A stretch of DNA of 64,000 nucleotides from a virus. The position numbers and the translations under genes were made by a program. Shown in pieces: positions 41,376 to 49,595 of the stretch. The stretch is from positions 106,685-170,684 of the IMG/VR virus record IMGVR_UViG_3300046501_000132; one strand, given 5' to 3'. The notes under the pieces were generated by a model. The model saw only the letters and a list, made by a program, of their open reading frames with translations. It did not search any database and had not been told where the DNA came from. The number at the start of each line of letters is the position of its first letter. Positions within the stretch are counted from its first letter, which is position 1.

Positions 41376-41615
41376 TTATACGGGAAGCCGCGCCAGCTTC
41401 ACCTCACAAGGAATTGCGCCGTTTCCAGAATCAAATTGGTTCATGCGTTCCAACAGGACCGAGACGCTGATCCTGGAGGTATTGTTGATTGACACATCCA
41501 ACAACACAAATTCCTCTATGTTTGGCGCGCAAACAATGATGTAATCTCGGTCCTTCATCTTGAAGGCGGTGCCAATGGCTAGATCACTCTTTTCCCAAAG
41601 ATACTTGATCTTCAT
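41376..41615 (-). CDS. Hypothetical protein, 79 aa
   Basis: TAATG start. Starts MKIKYLWEKSDLAIGTAFKM; beta-rich. Second gene of a two-gene unit. Confidence 0.62.
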   Translation of the reverse strand: MKIKYLWEKSDLAIGTAFKMKDRDYIIVCAPNIEEFVLLDVSINNTSRISVSVLLERMNQFDSGNGAIPCEVKLARLPV

Positions 41616-41920
41616 TATTCGATCCTGAAGTTGCCGGATTCGAGCAGAAGTGCGAATTCAGCGCGCGTGTACATTGCTGTAGGATTGCCAACTTCACGCA
41701 GATGTTGGATCACTTGGCTGTATTCCAGGTCTTGATAGACGTGGCTCTCATCGTAATACAGCGGACAAGAATCACGAGTCAGCGTAATACGAATACCACC
41801 ATAGTTGTCTCCGCATCGCAGGACTTCCATCTTGGAGGTTTCCGGATTTCTCAAGACGAATCGGTCACCATCATTAGCTTTCATTACCGACTGTGGAGTC
41901 AGTTCAATCAATTGACGCAT
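41615..41920 (-). CDS. Hypothetical protein, 101 aa
   Basis: Starts MRQLIELTPQSVMKANDGDR, GGGGAAAG SD, own early promoter. Beta-rich N-terminal half with a helical C terminus (MYTRAEFALLLESGNF). Unrecognised. Confidence 0.64.
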   Translation of the reverse strand: MRQLIELTPQSVMKANDGDRFVLRNPETSKMEVLRCGDNYGGIRITLTRDSCPLYYDESHVYQDLEYSQVIQHLREVGNPTAMYTRAEFALLLESGNFRIE

Positions 41921-41944
41921 TTCTTTCCCCTATGGATTACAGCG

Positions 41945-41973
41945 ATTATAGATCCATAGTATGGGAAAGTAAA
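41945..41973 (-). promoter_or_regulatory. Early promoter
   Basis: TTTACT-17-TATAAT. Confidence 0.85.
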
Positions 41974-41976
41974 GTC

Positions 41977-42519
41977 CTATTCTATGAACCATTCTGGTGG
42001 ATCACAATTAGTCCAGGTTGCTATTTCTCGCTTCTCACCCCGATAATAGGCGCGGTAGGATAACACCACATTGGCCTGATGATATTTGAGAGGCATACAT
42101 CTTGGAGGAACAGTGAAACCGATGTCAGGAAGATTCTTGGGGGCTTTGGCTAATAACTTACCCAATTTGATGATCGTCGCGTGATCCTTATCTTTGTTAT
42201 ATCGCCTCACGAACTCACGGTTGAGTTCCATCATTAACTCATATACCCAAAAGTAATTCTGAGTTGACTCCCTCACCCAAATCGCGCAAGGGTGATTGAT
42301 GTGCGTTGCAGAATAGAGAAACGTCTCATATCGAATATCGGGATGCACCCATGACTTGGTCTTACCACCATCGATCGTCCGGATAATCTGAGTTCCATCA
42401 AGAACTCGGTGTGCCGTACAGAGTAGTTGAGCCGACTCCAGTATCATCTTGATCACGTGACGATCGCAATGATACCGGGCCGCTTCTATTGGAGCACTTG
42501 CTAGGAAGAATATGTTCAC
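41977..42519 (-). CDS. Conserved phage protein (RYHCDRHVIKM family), 180 aa
   Basis: MNIFFLASAPIEAARYHCDR, HVIKMILESAQLLCTAHRVL, and THINHPCAIWVRESTQNYFW form a pattern I recognise from many T4-like and marine phages, where the protein is conserved but uncharacterised. Conserved His, Cys and Asp suggest an enzyme active site. ATGA overlap with the upstream gene. Confidence 0.75.
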   Translation of the reverse strand: MNIFFLASAPIEAARYHCDRHVIKMILESAQLLCTAHRVLDGTQIIRTIDGGKTKSWVHPDIRYETFLYSATHINHPCAIWVRESTQNYFWVYELMMELNREFVRRYNKDKDHATIIKLGKLLAKAPKNLPDIGFTVPPRCMPLKYHQANVVLSYRAYYRGEKREIATWTNCDPPEWFIE

Positions 42520-42893
42520 ATTGAGTTACGCACATCAATAATGCGTCCCTCTTTATTGATGATCATATTGAAATGGGACTCAGCTACTTCAAGTCCCAGA
42601 CCATCCATTGCCTTTTTGTGAACATGGATGCGGAGCTTCACAATGCGAGCGGATTGCTCCATACACAAAATCACTTCAGGCTCTAAGACGAATTGACCAA
42701 TTATAAGCAACTCCTCATGTGGAGTCACATACTGACGCGCGTAACCTAATATAAGGGCCAGACGCGCCATTATCCCCTTGAAAGTCCGGGTAGAGCTACT
42801 GCGGCGGACAATTTCAATTGCCCGCTCGTTCATCAAAGGCAAGGGAAACTTATTTGAGTCACCCAGCAACTCCCAGAAGTTACCTTCATTCAT
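42516..42893 (-). CDS. Hypothetical protein, 125 aa
   Basis: Starts MNEGNFWELLGDSNKFPLPL. Helical N-terminal half, beta C-terminal half (ARIVKLRIHVHKKAMDGLG). Unrecognised. Confidence 0.64.
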   Translation of the reverse strand: MNEGNFWELLGDSNKFPLPLMNERAIEIVRRSSSTRTFKGIMARLALILGYARQYVTPHEELLIIGQFVLEPEVILCMEQSARIVKLRIHVHKKAMDGLGLEVAESHFNMIINKEGRIIDVRNSM

Positions 42894-42928
42894 GTCTCAC
42901 CCCATTTGGTTTCGATAGACAAAAAAGA

Positions 42929-42960
42929 AGGGTGACGCCTCCGCCCTGGAAACGTCACCC
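42929..42960 (-). terminator. Intrinsic terminator
   Basis: GGGTGACG/CGTCACCC stem with T-rich tail on the minus strand, after the 89-aa gene. Confidence 0.75.
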
Positions 42961-42997
42961 GTCAAAATGGCCTAACACAGCCGCAAAGAAAACGATC

Positions 42998-43267
42998 TTA
43001 CTTGATGGCCCTGAGAACCTTCTTGGCCCAGCGGGCTTCTTCCCCGTTCCAGCGTTTGAGATTTAGCATCAAGTATATGATGTTAGTCTTCACGCCTTCT
43101 ACCCCATATTCACTATACGCGCGCTCCATGCCTAAGGCATAGGATTGAGCGTATATATCGACCTTGGAGCTCACCATCGCAGCCGTAAGGGCTTTGATTT
43201 GATCTGCTGTGAATCCGTCGCGCAATAGATTCTGAGCGAGGGGTTGGGTCAACAGAACGCCATCCAT
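42998..43267 (-). CDS. Hypothetical protein, 89 aa
   Basis: Starts MDGVLLTQPLAQNLLRDGFT; helical (LKRWNGEEARWAKKVLRAIK at the end). Own promoter and terminator, GGGAGAG SD. Confidence 0.66.
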   Translation of the reverse strand: MDGVLLTQPLAQNLLRDGFTADQIKALTAAMVSSKVDIYAQSYALGMERAYSEYGVEGVKTNIIYLMLNLKRWNGEEARWAKKVLRAIK

Positions 43268-43294
43268 GTAAAAACTCTCCCTGAGCGTAAGACT

Positions 43295-43323
43295 ATTCTA
43301 GTCCGGTTCCTATCGGAAGTAAA
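43295..43323 (-). promoter_or_regulatory. Early promoter
   Basis: TTTACT-17-TAGAAT; its -35 abuts the stop of the 51-aa gene. Confidence 0.8.
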
Positions 43324-43325
43324 CC

Positions 43326-43481
43326 CTAGATTTCCGACAGATCATACCAATCTTCTTGCGCCTCGCGCCGCTTTTTCTTGTCCTTCTTGCCGGTGTTATG
43401 CCGACCTGGTTTCACATGCAGAAGGGTTTCGAACAATTCTCGATTACGCGGGCTGGGTGCTTTCTTTTTGCGCTTGCTCAT
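43326..43481 (-). CDS. Small very basic protein, 51 aa
   Basis: MSKRKKKAPSPRNRELFETL with a second Lys/Arg cluster (GKKDKKKRREA). Probably nucleic-acid or ribosome binding. It overlaps the upstream gene end by 38 bp in another frame. Confidence 0.6.
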   Translation of the reverse strand: MSKRKKKAPSPRNRELFETLLHVKPGRHNTGKKDKKKRREAQEDWYDLSEI

Positions 43482-43662
43482 ACAATTTCTCATTCAAATA
43501 AACTGCGTGGAACGCGGCGCGGTCACGTGCTTCACGCACCACCTTGGTATTTGGCTTGGATACTTGCTCCACGCGCCAGATTCCGCCTTTGAAGTAGATG
43601 CGGGGTCGTTGTTCAATCGTCAGGGGCCAGCGATACGCTCCCATCATAATTACTTGTGCCAT
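43444..43662 (-). CDS. Hypothetical protein, 72 aa
   Basis: ATG 43662 sits seven bases from AAGGGG and is preferred over the ATG 6 bases earlier. Basic, beta then helix (AFHAVYLNEKLYEQAQKE). Unrecognised. Confidence 0.6.
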   Translation of the reverse strand: MAQVIMMGAYRWPLTIEQRPRIYFKGGIWRVEQVSKPNTKVVREARDRAAFHAVYLNEKLYEQAQKESTQPA

Positions 43663-43673
43663 GCTCATTCCCC

Positions 43674-44822
43674 TTAATAGACCCGGCAGCGGGTCAGTAC
43701 GGTTTGTTTGGTGCCCCGGAACTCATCATGCTTCTTGACGGTTCCGGTCAGGTTCACCACGGCGTCAATCTCACCGATATTCCGGGAAGCGAACCAGGTG
43801 AACTTGTTACCTTTCTCGTCCGCCAGCCCGTAGATATAAGTATAACCGTAAGCCCCCTCAGAAACCGTCAGGCGTGTGATACGCAGGCCTTTCAGGTCCA
43901 GCCTAGCCCCTACGGTCCCCTGATGCTCTGAGGCGCTCTGCTGAGCTTCCCGCGCGTCAGCCAAGTCCTTCATCCAAACCATCACAGCCGCCGCGATATA
44001 GCCGAACAGCTTGGGACGGCAGATTTCAGATTGGAGAGCCAGTTGGACGTTGTGGATGAAGTCGTTGCCGACCGAAGACTTGGCTAGCATGTGGGGGATA
44101 AAACCTGAGAGTTCAACCCGCAGGTTGTCCATATCAATCCCCTTATACATTTCCGCCTCGCGTTTGCGACCAGGATTGATATCGCTGGATGTCGGCGGCG
44201 TACCTGTTTCTTCGGACTTAGATTTGGACACAAATCCGCATTGCTTGATGGACACGTAGGCATCCATGATCGCGCGGTCGGTATAATAAACGTGCCATTG
44301 GGCAGGAATATCGCCGTCAAACTCATCATCGCCGCTGAGCTCTGCGATTTTGTTCATGTAGGCGATCAGCGACTCCACATCCACCGAAGGGAGGAAGTCT
44401 TTGAGGCAGGTCGCGCCGACCATCATTTGGCGCCCATCCTCGTGAACGATCCAATAGGCATTCTTCTTGAGGCGGCGGGATTGGCAGTGGTCGCAGTAGA
44501 GCGGCTGCACGCGCAGCCCTTCCTTGAGTTCGTGTCCGGGCGTCGTGAATACGTAATTCTGACCGGCGATGTCCGAAGGTTGAACCTTGGAGTGGATCGA
44601 CCAACCGGCCAGGCGCGGCACGTCGCCTTGAATCTCAAGCTTGACGTACTCCACTTTGATCATGATGGCGCGGCCTTCCTCATCCACACCAACCGCACGC
44701 TCTTCAACGCCTTCCTCAGTTACCTGATATGTGATCAGGGGGAGGTTCCACTTGGCTGCCTTCTTATTGAACTTAGCAACCTTAGCCTCAAACTCAGGGA
44801 GACGGAAAGCCAGGATTTTCAT
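43674..44822 (-). CDS. Zinc-finger, OB-like phage protein, 382 aa
   Basis: Residues about 115-150 have CDHCQSRRLKKNAYWIVHED..GATCLKDFL, a Cys4-type knuckle widespread in phage proteins of unknown function, and the C terminus FTWFASRNIGE..GTVKKHDEFRGTKQTVLTR looks like an OB-fold nucleic-acid-binding domain. Probably acts on nucleic acid early in infection. Own early promoter. Confidence 0.72.
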   Translation of the reverse strand: MKILAFRLPEFEAKVAKFNKKAAKWNLPLITYQVTEEGVEERAVGVDEEGRAIMIKVEYVKLEIQGDVPRLAGWSIHSKVQPSDIAGQNYVFTTPGHELKEGLRVQPLYCDHCQSRRLKKNAYWIVHEDGRQMMVGATCLKDFLPSVDVESLIAYMNKIAELSGDDEFDGDIPAQWHVYYTDRAIMDAYVSIKQCGFVSKSKSEETGTPPTSSDINPGRKREAEMYKGIDMDNLRVELSGFIPHMLAKSSVGNDFIHNVQLALQSEICRPKLFGYIAAAVMVWMKDLADAREAQQSASEHQGTVGARLDLKGLRITRLTVSEGAYGYTYIYGLADEKGNKFTWFASRNIGEIDAVVNLTGTVKKHDEFRGTKQTVLTRCRVY

Positions 44823-44865
44823 TTCAGAGTCCTATCGAGTTAGTGTTGTATCGAACTATGAATCT

Positions 44866-44894
44866 ATTATACGATAGGACTCTGAAAAAGTAAA
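44866..44894 (-). promoter_or_regulatory. Early promoter
   Basis: TTTACT-17-TATAAT, with a leader containing the inverted motif CCTATCG. Confidence 0.85.
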
Positions 44895-44898
44895 GCCC

Positions 44899-45393
44899 TT
44901 ATGAGGAAATATTTTCAACACCCAGCAGCGCAATTTCCCGCTCACCAATTTCTGCTGCACGTTTGGCGAGTCGGCGGGCGCGGGCTAAGGCTTCCTCACG
45001 TTCCGCTTTGACCATACAATGGTGGTTGAACCCTTTGAGCACCTGCTCCGACAATTTCTCGTGGAGCCACCACTCTCCCTCCAGCCGATAGGTAGCCCGA
45101 ACGGTTTGAGGGCGACCATCAAGTGCATCGCCGTCCCAAACGACAAGTAGGATATAATCCGGGCTGTCGTCATCAGCAGGATGCAGCGAGACTTCGATGC
45201 AATCCTGGTAGGTGCTCGTTGAATTCGGGTTCTTGAAGTCTTCAATCAGCCGCCAGTCATTGGGCCTGTCGTAGTTGGTGACATCCATCAACTTGCCCTT
45301 GAGAACAAGTTCCCGGAAGACACGAGCGTGATGATAGCCGGTGAGATAGGCGGAACCGATAACGGCCAAACGCTTCTGAATATCGTTCCTCAC
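44899..45393 (-). CDS. Hypothetical protein, 164 aa
   Basis: Starts MRNDIQKRLAVIGSAYLTGY. Beta-rich acidic centre (DSPDYILLVVWDGDALDG) and Arg/Glu-rich C-terminal helix. ATGA overlap with the previous gene. Unrecognised. Confidence 0.66.
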   Translation of the reverse strand: MRNDIQKRLAVIGSAYLTGYHHARVFRELVLKGKLMDVTNYDRPNDWRLIEDFKNPNSTSTYQDCIEVSLHPADDDSPDYILLVVWDGDALDGRPQTVRATYRLEGEWWLHEKLSEQVLKGFNHHCMVKAEREEALARARRLAKRAAEIGEREIALLGVENISS

Positions 45394-45845
45394 CGGACCT
45401 CCAATACCCAGGCTTCCGCTGCATCCAGAGCAGCGGCGGACGACTCGTGACGGGTGGTCGGCTTTCCTTCGCCTTCCACAGCAGCGAGATAGTAGTGGAC
45501 GTTGTATACGTCGCTTTCCACGTTGTGAAGATCGAGCATGACCAATGCAGAGCGGTCACACGACATCACCATCCAATCGGTTCCTCGTTCCTCCACCACC
45601 AACCTATCCTTCAGAATTTTGGTCTTCAGGACGTTGATACGCTTGGTCAGCTCATCAATGAAAGCCTGATGAGAGGCGCGGGGCGATAGACCCATTTCTC
45701 CCGCGATCAGGGCGCGGGTAGAGCGACCCTTAGAGCGTAACCCCTGCGCCTCCAGCTTGATACGTCCCTTGAAGGAAGCGAGTCGATACAATTCGATACC
45801 ATCCGGGGTATCGAACACCAACTCAGTCTTTCCGTTTGCGCTCAT
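45390..45845 (-). CDS. Hypothetical protein, 151 aa
   Basis: Starts MSANGKTELVFDTPDGIELY. Helical basic segment (MGLSPRASHQAFIDELTKRI) resembling an HTH-like module. Ends Ala-rich. ATGA coupling on both sides. Confidence 0.64.
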   Translation of the reverse strand: MSANGKTELVFDTPDGIELYRLASFKGRIKLEAQGLRSKGRSTRALIAGEMGLSPRASHQAFIDELTKRINVLKTKILKDRLVVEERGTDWMVMSCDRSALVMLDLHNVESDVYNVHYYLAAVEGEGKPTTRHESSAAALDAAEAWVLEVR

Positions 45846-46027
45846 TTGCTTCTCCGAAGCGCCGGATCAAAGTCCGGCTTACACTTGTAGACTTCGTAAT
45901 CGCCGTTGGTGAGCTTGCCGTTGACAAACTCCCCGAACAAGCGACATTCTTTGGCGACGACTGACACGCCGTATTCGTGACCGATCAAGAATGAAGTAAT
46001 AATCAATACTACGGTCAGTACCTTCAT
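45842..46027 (-). CDS. Small exported or membrane-anchored protein, 61 aa
   Basis: Start at ATG 46027 (GGGAGA six bases upstream): MKVLTVVLIITSFLIGHEYG is a signal or anchor, then a short periplasmic part with two Cys. Two upstream in-frame ATGs are possible. Confidence 0.62.
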   Translation of the reverse strand: MKVLTVVLIITSFLIGHEYGVSVVAKECRLFGEFVNGKLTNGDYEVYKCKPDFDPALRRSK

Positions 46028-46041
46028 CGCCATTCTCCCGA

Positions 46042-46809
46042 TCAATTGCCGATTTTCGGCGCCGGTGCATTCGTGCCGACCTGCTTCGACAGGTTGACCT
46101 TATCACCGTATTCCAGGCCCTGGCTCAGCGCGTTGTTGGACTTGTTCACCACATTGAGCTTTTTCTTCTTGACCTGGATACCAAGAACCTTTTCGATGAA
46201 GGAATCGTTGGCGTCAGCTTCAGTCTGGTAGACGTTGGATAGCACCAGGGCGGTTCCGGTCGACACCGGGGAGGGTTCGTCATCCTCCACGTCCTTCAGG
46301 TAATCTTCCGTCTTGGTTTCCTCTGCTTCCTTTCGCAGAGCAAAGCAGCGCTGGCTGATCTTCAGGGCCGCGCCGTTGCGGAAAGTGGTTCCCCAACCGG
46401 CATTGCCACCGGCGTCGCGTTGAGCCCGGTTCGATTCATCCGAAACGCTCTTGATCGCGTAGAGCGTCATTTCACGAGCGGTGATCGCGTTGCTTTCCAG
46501 GCCCACGAAGTGGAAGTTGTACTTCTGCTTCCCTGGAACCTTCGTGCGAAAGAACTTGCAGAAGAACAGTTCGGCAATCGCGTGTCCGATCATCGTGCGA
46601 TACGGATCAGGGAATTGCTCCAGGAGCAACTCGTCACGATCCTCCTTGTTCTCGATGCTGACCTTGTCCATCGACAGATTGTGCTTGGTCATCAACTTCA
46701 GGGCCATCCGCATCGCGGTATCACGTTCAGCTTCCGCGCCAGCAGCGCCATCCTTGGCGTGGTTCAGCAGCTTTTGGATCTTTGCGATGATTTTGTTTTG
46801 GTCCGACAT
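46042..46809 (-). CDS. DUF2786-containing protein, 255 aa
   Basis: N terminus KIIAKIQKLLNHAKDGAAGA..ERDTAMRMALKLMTKHNLSM is the DUF2786 helical domain. The following YRTMIGHAIAELFFCKFF...VGLESNAITAREM is the domain that usually accompanies it in phages. Lys/Asn-rich C terminus. Function unknown, DNA-related by association. Confidence 0.8.
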   Translation of the reverse strand: MSDQNKIIAKIQKLLNHAKDGAAGAEAERDTAMRMALKLMTKHNLSMDKVSIENKEDRDELLLEQFPDPYRTMIGHAIAELFFCKFFRTKVPGKQKYNFHFVGLESNAITAREMTLYAIKSVSDESNRAQRDAGGNAGWGTTFRNGAALKISQRCFALRKEAEETKTEDYLKDVEDDEPSPVSTGTALVLSNVYQTEADANDSFIEKVLGIQVKKKKLNVVNKSNNALSQGLEYGDKVNLSKQVGTNAPAPKIGN

Positions 46810-46833
46810 TTTTATTACCCTTTCGCGGTCTGT

Positions 46834-46842
46834 TGTGTTAGG
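46834..46842 (-). promoter_or_regulatory. Conserved leader element CCTAACACA
   Basis: Same nonamer occurs in the leaders of the genes starting at 49524 and 51466, always between promoter and start codon. Confidence 0.4.
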
Positions 46843-46878
46843 TTATCGCCTTACTATGTTTCGTTCAGCGATGTAATA

Positions 46879-46907
46879 ATTATAGTCGCGTATTCATGAT
46901 TCGTCTA
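46879..46907 (-). promoter_or_regulatory. Promoter (TAGACG-17-TATAAT)
   Basis: Belongs to the TAGAC variant class; drives the DUF2786 gene. Confidence 0.75.
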
Positions 46908-46942
46908 GTTCTTTTCTGACGAAACTTTCAGACTTTTACCTA

Positions 46943-46971
46943 TAGACTTTTCTGCAGGATGGGTATATAAT
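46943..46971 (+). promoter_or_regulatory. Plus-strand promoter of a non-coding or micro-ORF transcript
   Basis: TAGACT-17-TATAAT on the opposite strand to all neighbouring genes. Confidence 0.7.
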
Positions 46972-46977
46972 AAAGGG

Positions 46978-47297
46978 TTCATGGTGGTCGGTATTCAGAC
47001 GGTAGCATCATGAAGGTTGTTTCGGCTTACTATGGGATCGGATTAGGCCAAACCCGCAATCTAGGGCAATATGCTCGGTGTGACTCAGGGTATCCGACTG
47101 ACCAGACGTTTGGTTAGCGTAAGTGAGTGTGACTTGTAGAGAACAACGTTTGTAATCTCTACGCCTGACTGGCTCCGATACTGGGACCTGAGGCTTGATG
47201 AGCTACTGCCTTTGCTGGCAGGGCCATCTTTCGCCTTTCCTTCACCGTCCAGGGGATAAAAGAATAAAGCCCCTAGCGGATTAGGCTTAGGGGCTTC
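46978..47297 (+). ncRNA. Probable structured RNA (about 320 nt)
   Basis: Runs from the plus-strand promoter to the terminator at 47267-47297. No long ORF: only a 10-codon ORF at 46981 coupled by ATGA to a 35-codon ORF at 47010 (MKVVSAYYGIGLGQTRNLGQ). Contains a strong hairpin GTAGAGA/TCTCTAC (47137-47163) with an inner ACAA/TTGT stem, and CTGCC/GGCAG. No tRNA cloverleaf is found. A regulatory RNA or leader-peptide transcript is the best description. Confidence 0.5.
47267..47297. terminator. Terminator of the structured RNA (bidirectional)
   Basis: AAGCCCCTA/TAGGGGCTT stem; on the minus strand it lies just after the 34-aa gene. Confidence 0.75.
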
Positions 47298-47402
47298 TCA
47301 GAGAATCAGGGTTATTAGAAAGGCTACCAGACGTTCAGATAGCGTAGGAAAGGCTAGATAGACCGCTAGAGCGAGTCCCGCCAGTAGACCAACAACGCTC
47401 AA
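47298..47402 (-). CDS. Small membrane protein, 34 aa
   Basis: TTG start overlapping the upstream TGA (TTGA). Reads SVVGLLAGLALAVYLAF, then another hydrophobic stretch LVAFLITLIL: one or two membrane spans. Translationally coupled. Confidence 0.5.
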   Translation of the reverse strand: MSVVGLLAGLALAVYLAFPTLSERLVAFLITLIL

Positions 47403-47746
47403 GCCGGAACCCTCCGACGATGATAACCTGAGCTAGTAGCGGCTTGTTCAGACTGAAACTTTAAGTCGGCCAAGCGAATCTTATCCCGCTCGATAACCCG
47501 GAACATTTCCTTGATCTCCGCGATACGAGGCTCACCAAAGAGTAATTCCTCAATATCGTAATACGCGATCACTTGGGAATAGTTCATGATCGCTTCGGGG
47601 TAGACGGAAAAGGCTGTCTTGTAATTTCCCTTTCGGATAGCCTCTTCAAACTGTTCTTGGTAGAGTTTCCCGCTCTCCAAGTGGTCAGCTATTCGCTGCT
47701 TGAGTTGGTCCCTGACGGAACCGATAAGATTTGATATTTCAGACAT
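47399..47746 (-). CDS. Hypothetical helical protein, 115 aa
   Basis: Starts MSEISNLIGSVRDQLKQRIA, GGAGATATACC SD. All-helical with a basic C terminus (GYHRRRVPA). Unrecognised. Confidence 0.66.
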   Translation of the reverse strand: MSEISNLIGSVRDQLKQRIADHLESGKLYQEQFEEAIRKGNYKTAFSVYPEAIMNYSQVIAYYDIEELLFGEPRIAEIKEMFRVIERDKIRLADLKFQSEQAATSSGYHRRRVPA

Positions 47747-47775
47747 GGTATATCTCCGCGCTGCTGGGCGCGTTT

Positions 47776-47805
47776 AGTATAGCCCTGAAAGCTCATGAGA
47801 GTCTA
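47776..47805 (-). promoter_or_regulatory. Promoter (TAGACT-18-TATACT)
   Basis: Its upstream TTTTACGTATAGACT block resembles the plus-strand promoter at 46943. Confidence 0.65.
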
Positions 47806-47810
47806 TACGT

Positions 47811-47840
47811 AAAAACCCCTAGCGGGTTAGGCTAGGGGCG
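47811..47840 (-). terminator. Intrinsic terminator
   Basis: CCCCTAGC/GCTAGGGG stem followed by TTTTT on the minus strand, after the 88-aa gene. Confidence 0.8.
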
Positions 47841-47856
47841 TCGTGACTTGGTGAGA

Positions 47857-48123
47857 TCAGTCGGAGTTCAGGACGTGCAACGGGAGTTGGAAGTCACCGT
47901 ATTGTCCTTGTTCGTTGTCGACAAGGACCATATTCGTGCTCAGAGAACCGGGCTGCACGTCGGTCATATCCATCTTGAGAAACACGACGTGTGGATTGTC
48001 CATCGCCATCTGCAGGGTTTCGCGGTTGGCTTCGTAGAACGATACGTCAGGGTCGGAAACCTGGTGAGCCTGGGAGAGTTGCTCCATGCAGGCGACGATC
48101 TCTTTCAGTTGGCTGAGCTTCAT
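47857..48123 (-). CDS. Hypothetical protein, 88 aa
   Basis: ATG 48123 overlaps the upstream stop (ATGA): MKLSQLKEIVACMEQLSQAH. Helix plus beta C terminus. The longer upstream frame overlaps the membrane protein gene and was not used. Confidence 0.62.
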   Translation of the reverse strand: MKLSQLKEIVACMEQLSQAHQVSDPDVSFYEANRETLQMAMDNPHVVFLKMDMTDVQPGSLSTNMVLVDNEQGQYGDFQLPLHVLNSD

Positions 48124-48332
48124 TCTGCGCTCTCCAGATTGCGTTGTGTGACACGATTGGGCTCGGATTCCTTCGCAGGGCCGCCATATTTGTACAGATA
48201 GCCCAGACCCCCGAACGACAGCAGGAACACGAGCGATGACCATTCGTATTGGCCTGCTCCTGCCAGGAAAGTTGCGATTGCCAGCAGAATCGCAGCGCCG
48301 ATCAGGATGGTGAAGAACTTGATAGAGTTCAT
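48120..48332 (-). CDS. Two-span membrane protein, 70 aa
   Basis: ATG 48332 with AAGGAAA upstream. Membrane spans about 5-24 (FFTILIGAAILLAIATFLAG) and 31-48, cytoplasmic basic tail. Unknown. Confidence 0.64.
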   Translation of the reverse strand: MNSIKFFTILIGAAILLAIATFLAGAGQYEWSSLVFLLSFGGLGYLYKYGGPAKESEPNRVTQRNLESAE

Positions 48333-48510
48333 TTGGGTTTCCTTGTTGGCCATGATTATACCTTTTGGAGATATTCAACAGCACGCGAGCCGGACAGAAC
48401 CGCGTCGATGTCCGCTTTGCTTTACGAACAACAAACAGCGCCCCCTGTTGGCGTAAGGGGATTATAACCGCGAACCCCTCTGAATTTCTATCAGAGGGGG
48501 TCCAGCCGGA
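48333..48510 (-). other. Intergenic region with terminator-like hairpin and a TATAAT
   Basis: Holds the CCCCTCTGA/TCAGAGGGG hairpin (48475-48499) ending the ATPase gene and a TATAAT near 48460 without a good -35. An open 21-codon stretch lacks a start codon. Confidence 0.5.
48475..48499 (-). terminator. Hairpin terminator of the ATPase gene
   Basis: Nine-base stem with seven-base loop downstream of the AAA+ gene; weak T-run. Confidence 0.6.
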
Positions 48511-49524
48511 TTAGTTGACCAGAGCGTCCAGAGCTTCAACCGTGAATCCGTTATTGCGGACCATCGTGGCCTCTGCAATATCCTCCCAGCCGTTCGGATC
48601 GCCCTTCATGAACGCCGCCAGCTTGAGAATCGAGCGGAGCGAAAGCTCACGCAGATTTTCATAGTTGGCTTCCATCCATGCCATCATCATCGCCTTCTGC
48701 TCGTTGTCGATGCCGTGCACGTCGAGCATCGTCGTGTTGTTGACGACTTGCTTGATGCGCGTCATGATCTCTTTGTTCGTGTGGATGCCCAGATCCAGGT
48801 AGATCGAACGGGAGATCAGAGCCTTGAAGTGGGGTGCCAGGTTGGTCCCCTTCTCCATCAGGCGGTCAAAGTCCAGGTTGGTGATGAACACGCAGGCGCC
48901 TTCAAAATCAAACGCTTGGTCCACGCCTTGATCAGCAAGCCACTCGGATGCCGTCAGCCACGACAGATGGCGGACGTCGCCCGTATCCAGCGCCCCCTTC
49001 AGAAGATTGAGAGACGTCTCATCTTGAAAGATGACGTCGATGTCGTCCAGGACCAGGATGTCCCCTTTGTTCCGGTGCTCGAACAACTGCTGGAACAGGG
49101 CGATGGCGCTGATCTTACCTTTGAGGATCGTGAATTGGCCGATCTCATTTCGGTCGATAGCCTGATTCAAACGCTTCTCCAGGCTATACGATTTGCCGAT
49201 GCCGGCCGCGCCGGAAATGATCAGCGACCGCACCGCACCTTGGATCACAAACTCTGTGAGTTTGGCCATGATGTCGAAGCGGCGTTCAATCCGAATGCTC
49301 AGCTCACACTCAGCCGGCGCGTGGACTGGCGTCTTGCTCGTGTCCTCTACAATATGGAAGTCAGCCCGATTCGCGTGGACGTTGATTTCCTTCCCGTTGT
49401 GAACGATGCGCAAGTACAATTCTCGCTTGCATCCAACATCGCCTTGTCGTTGAGCAACCAGCGGGAATTGGCCATAGAGACTCTTGCCCCGGTACAGGCT
49501 ATCTTTGATCGATACGATTTGCAT
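48511..49524 (-). CDS. AAA+ family ATPase, 337 aa
   Basis: ATG 49524 (MQIVSIKDSLYRGKSLYGQF) with GGAGAG. Beta-rich N-terminal about 80 residues, then AAA core: Walker A ISGAAGIGKSYSLE, Walker B DILVLDDIDVI, sensor-like VFITNLDFDRL, Arg-rich ALISRSIYLDLG and C-terminal lid. Resembles the clamp-loader/DnaC-type ATPases of phages with unknown targets. Own early promoter. Confidence 0.82.
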   Translation of the reverse strand: MQIVSIKDSLYRGKSLYGQFPLVAQRQGDVGCKRELYLRIVHNGKEINVHANRADFHIVEDTSKTPVHAPAECELSIRIERRFDIMAKLTEFVIQGAVRSLIISGAAGIGKSYSLEKRLNQAIDRNEIGQFTILKGKISAIALFQQLFEHRNKGDILVLDDIDVIFQDETSLNLLKGALDTGDVRHLSWLTASEWLADQGVDQAFDFEGACVFITNLDFDRLMEKGTNLAPHFKALISRSIYLDLGIHTNKEIMTRIKQVVNNTTMLDVHGIDNEQKAMMMAWMEANYENLRELSLRSILKLAAFMKGDPNGWEDIAEATMVRNNGFTVEALDALVN

Positions 49525-49543
49525 TCTTATTCTCTCCAACGAT

Positions 49544-49552
49544 TGTGTTAGG
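49544..49552 (-). promoter_or_regulatory. Conserved leader element CCTAACACA
   Basis: Second of three copies, between the promoter and the ATPase start. Confidence 0.4.
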
Positions 49553-49595
49553 TTATCGTTGCAGCGTTATTCGTTCGTTGCATCCGATACAGGTA

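Noticed and set aside
46978-47297. tRNA gene in the structured RNA region
   Set aside because: No acceptor stem, T-loop GTTCGA box or cloverleaf could be built; hairpins are of a different layout.
47857-48384. Longer 175-aa reading of the 88-aa gene
   Set aside because: The extra N-terminal part overlaps the two-span membrane protein gene out of frame and lacks an SD; the ATGA start at 48123 is better.
48357-48422. 21-codon open stretch upstream of the 70-aa membrane protein
   Set aside because: Looks protein-like but has no start codon after the preceding stop.
48715-49551. 278-aa plus-strand ORF over the AAA+ gene
   Set aside because: Shadow of the ATPase, which has Walker motifs and a promoter on the minus strand.
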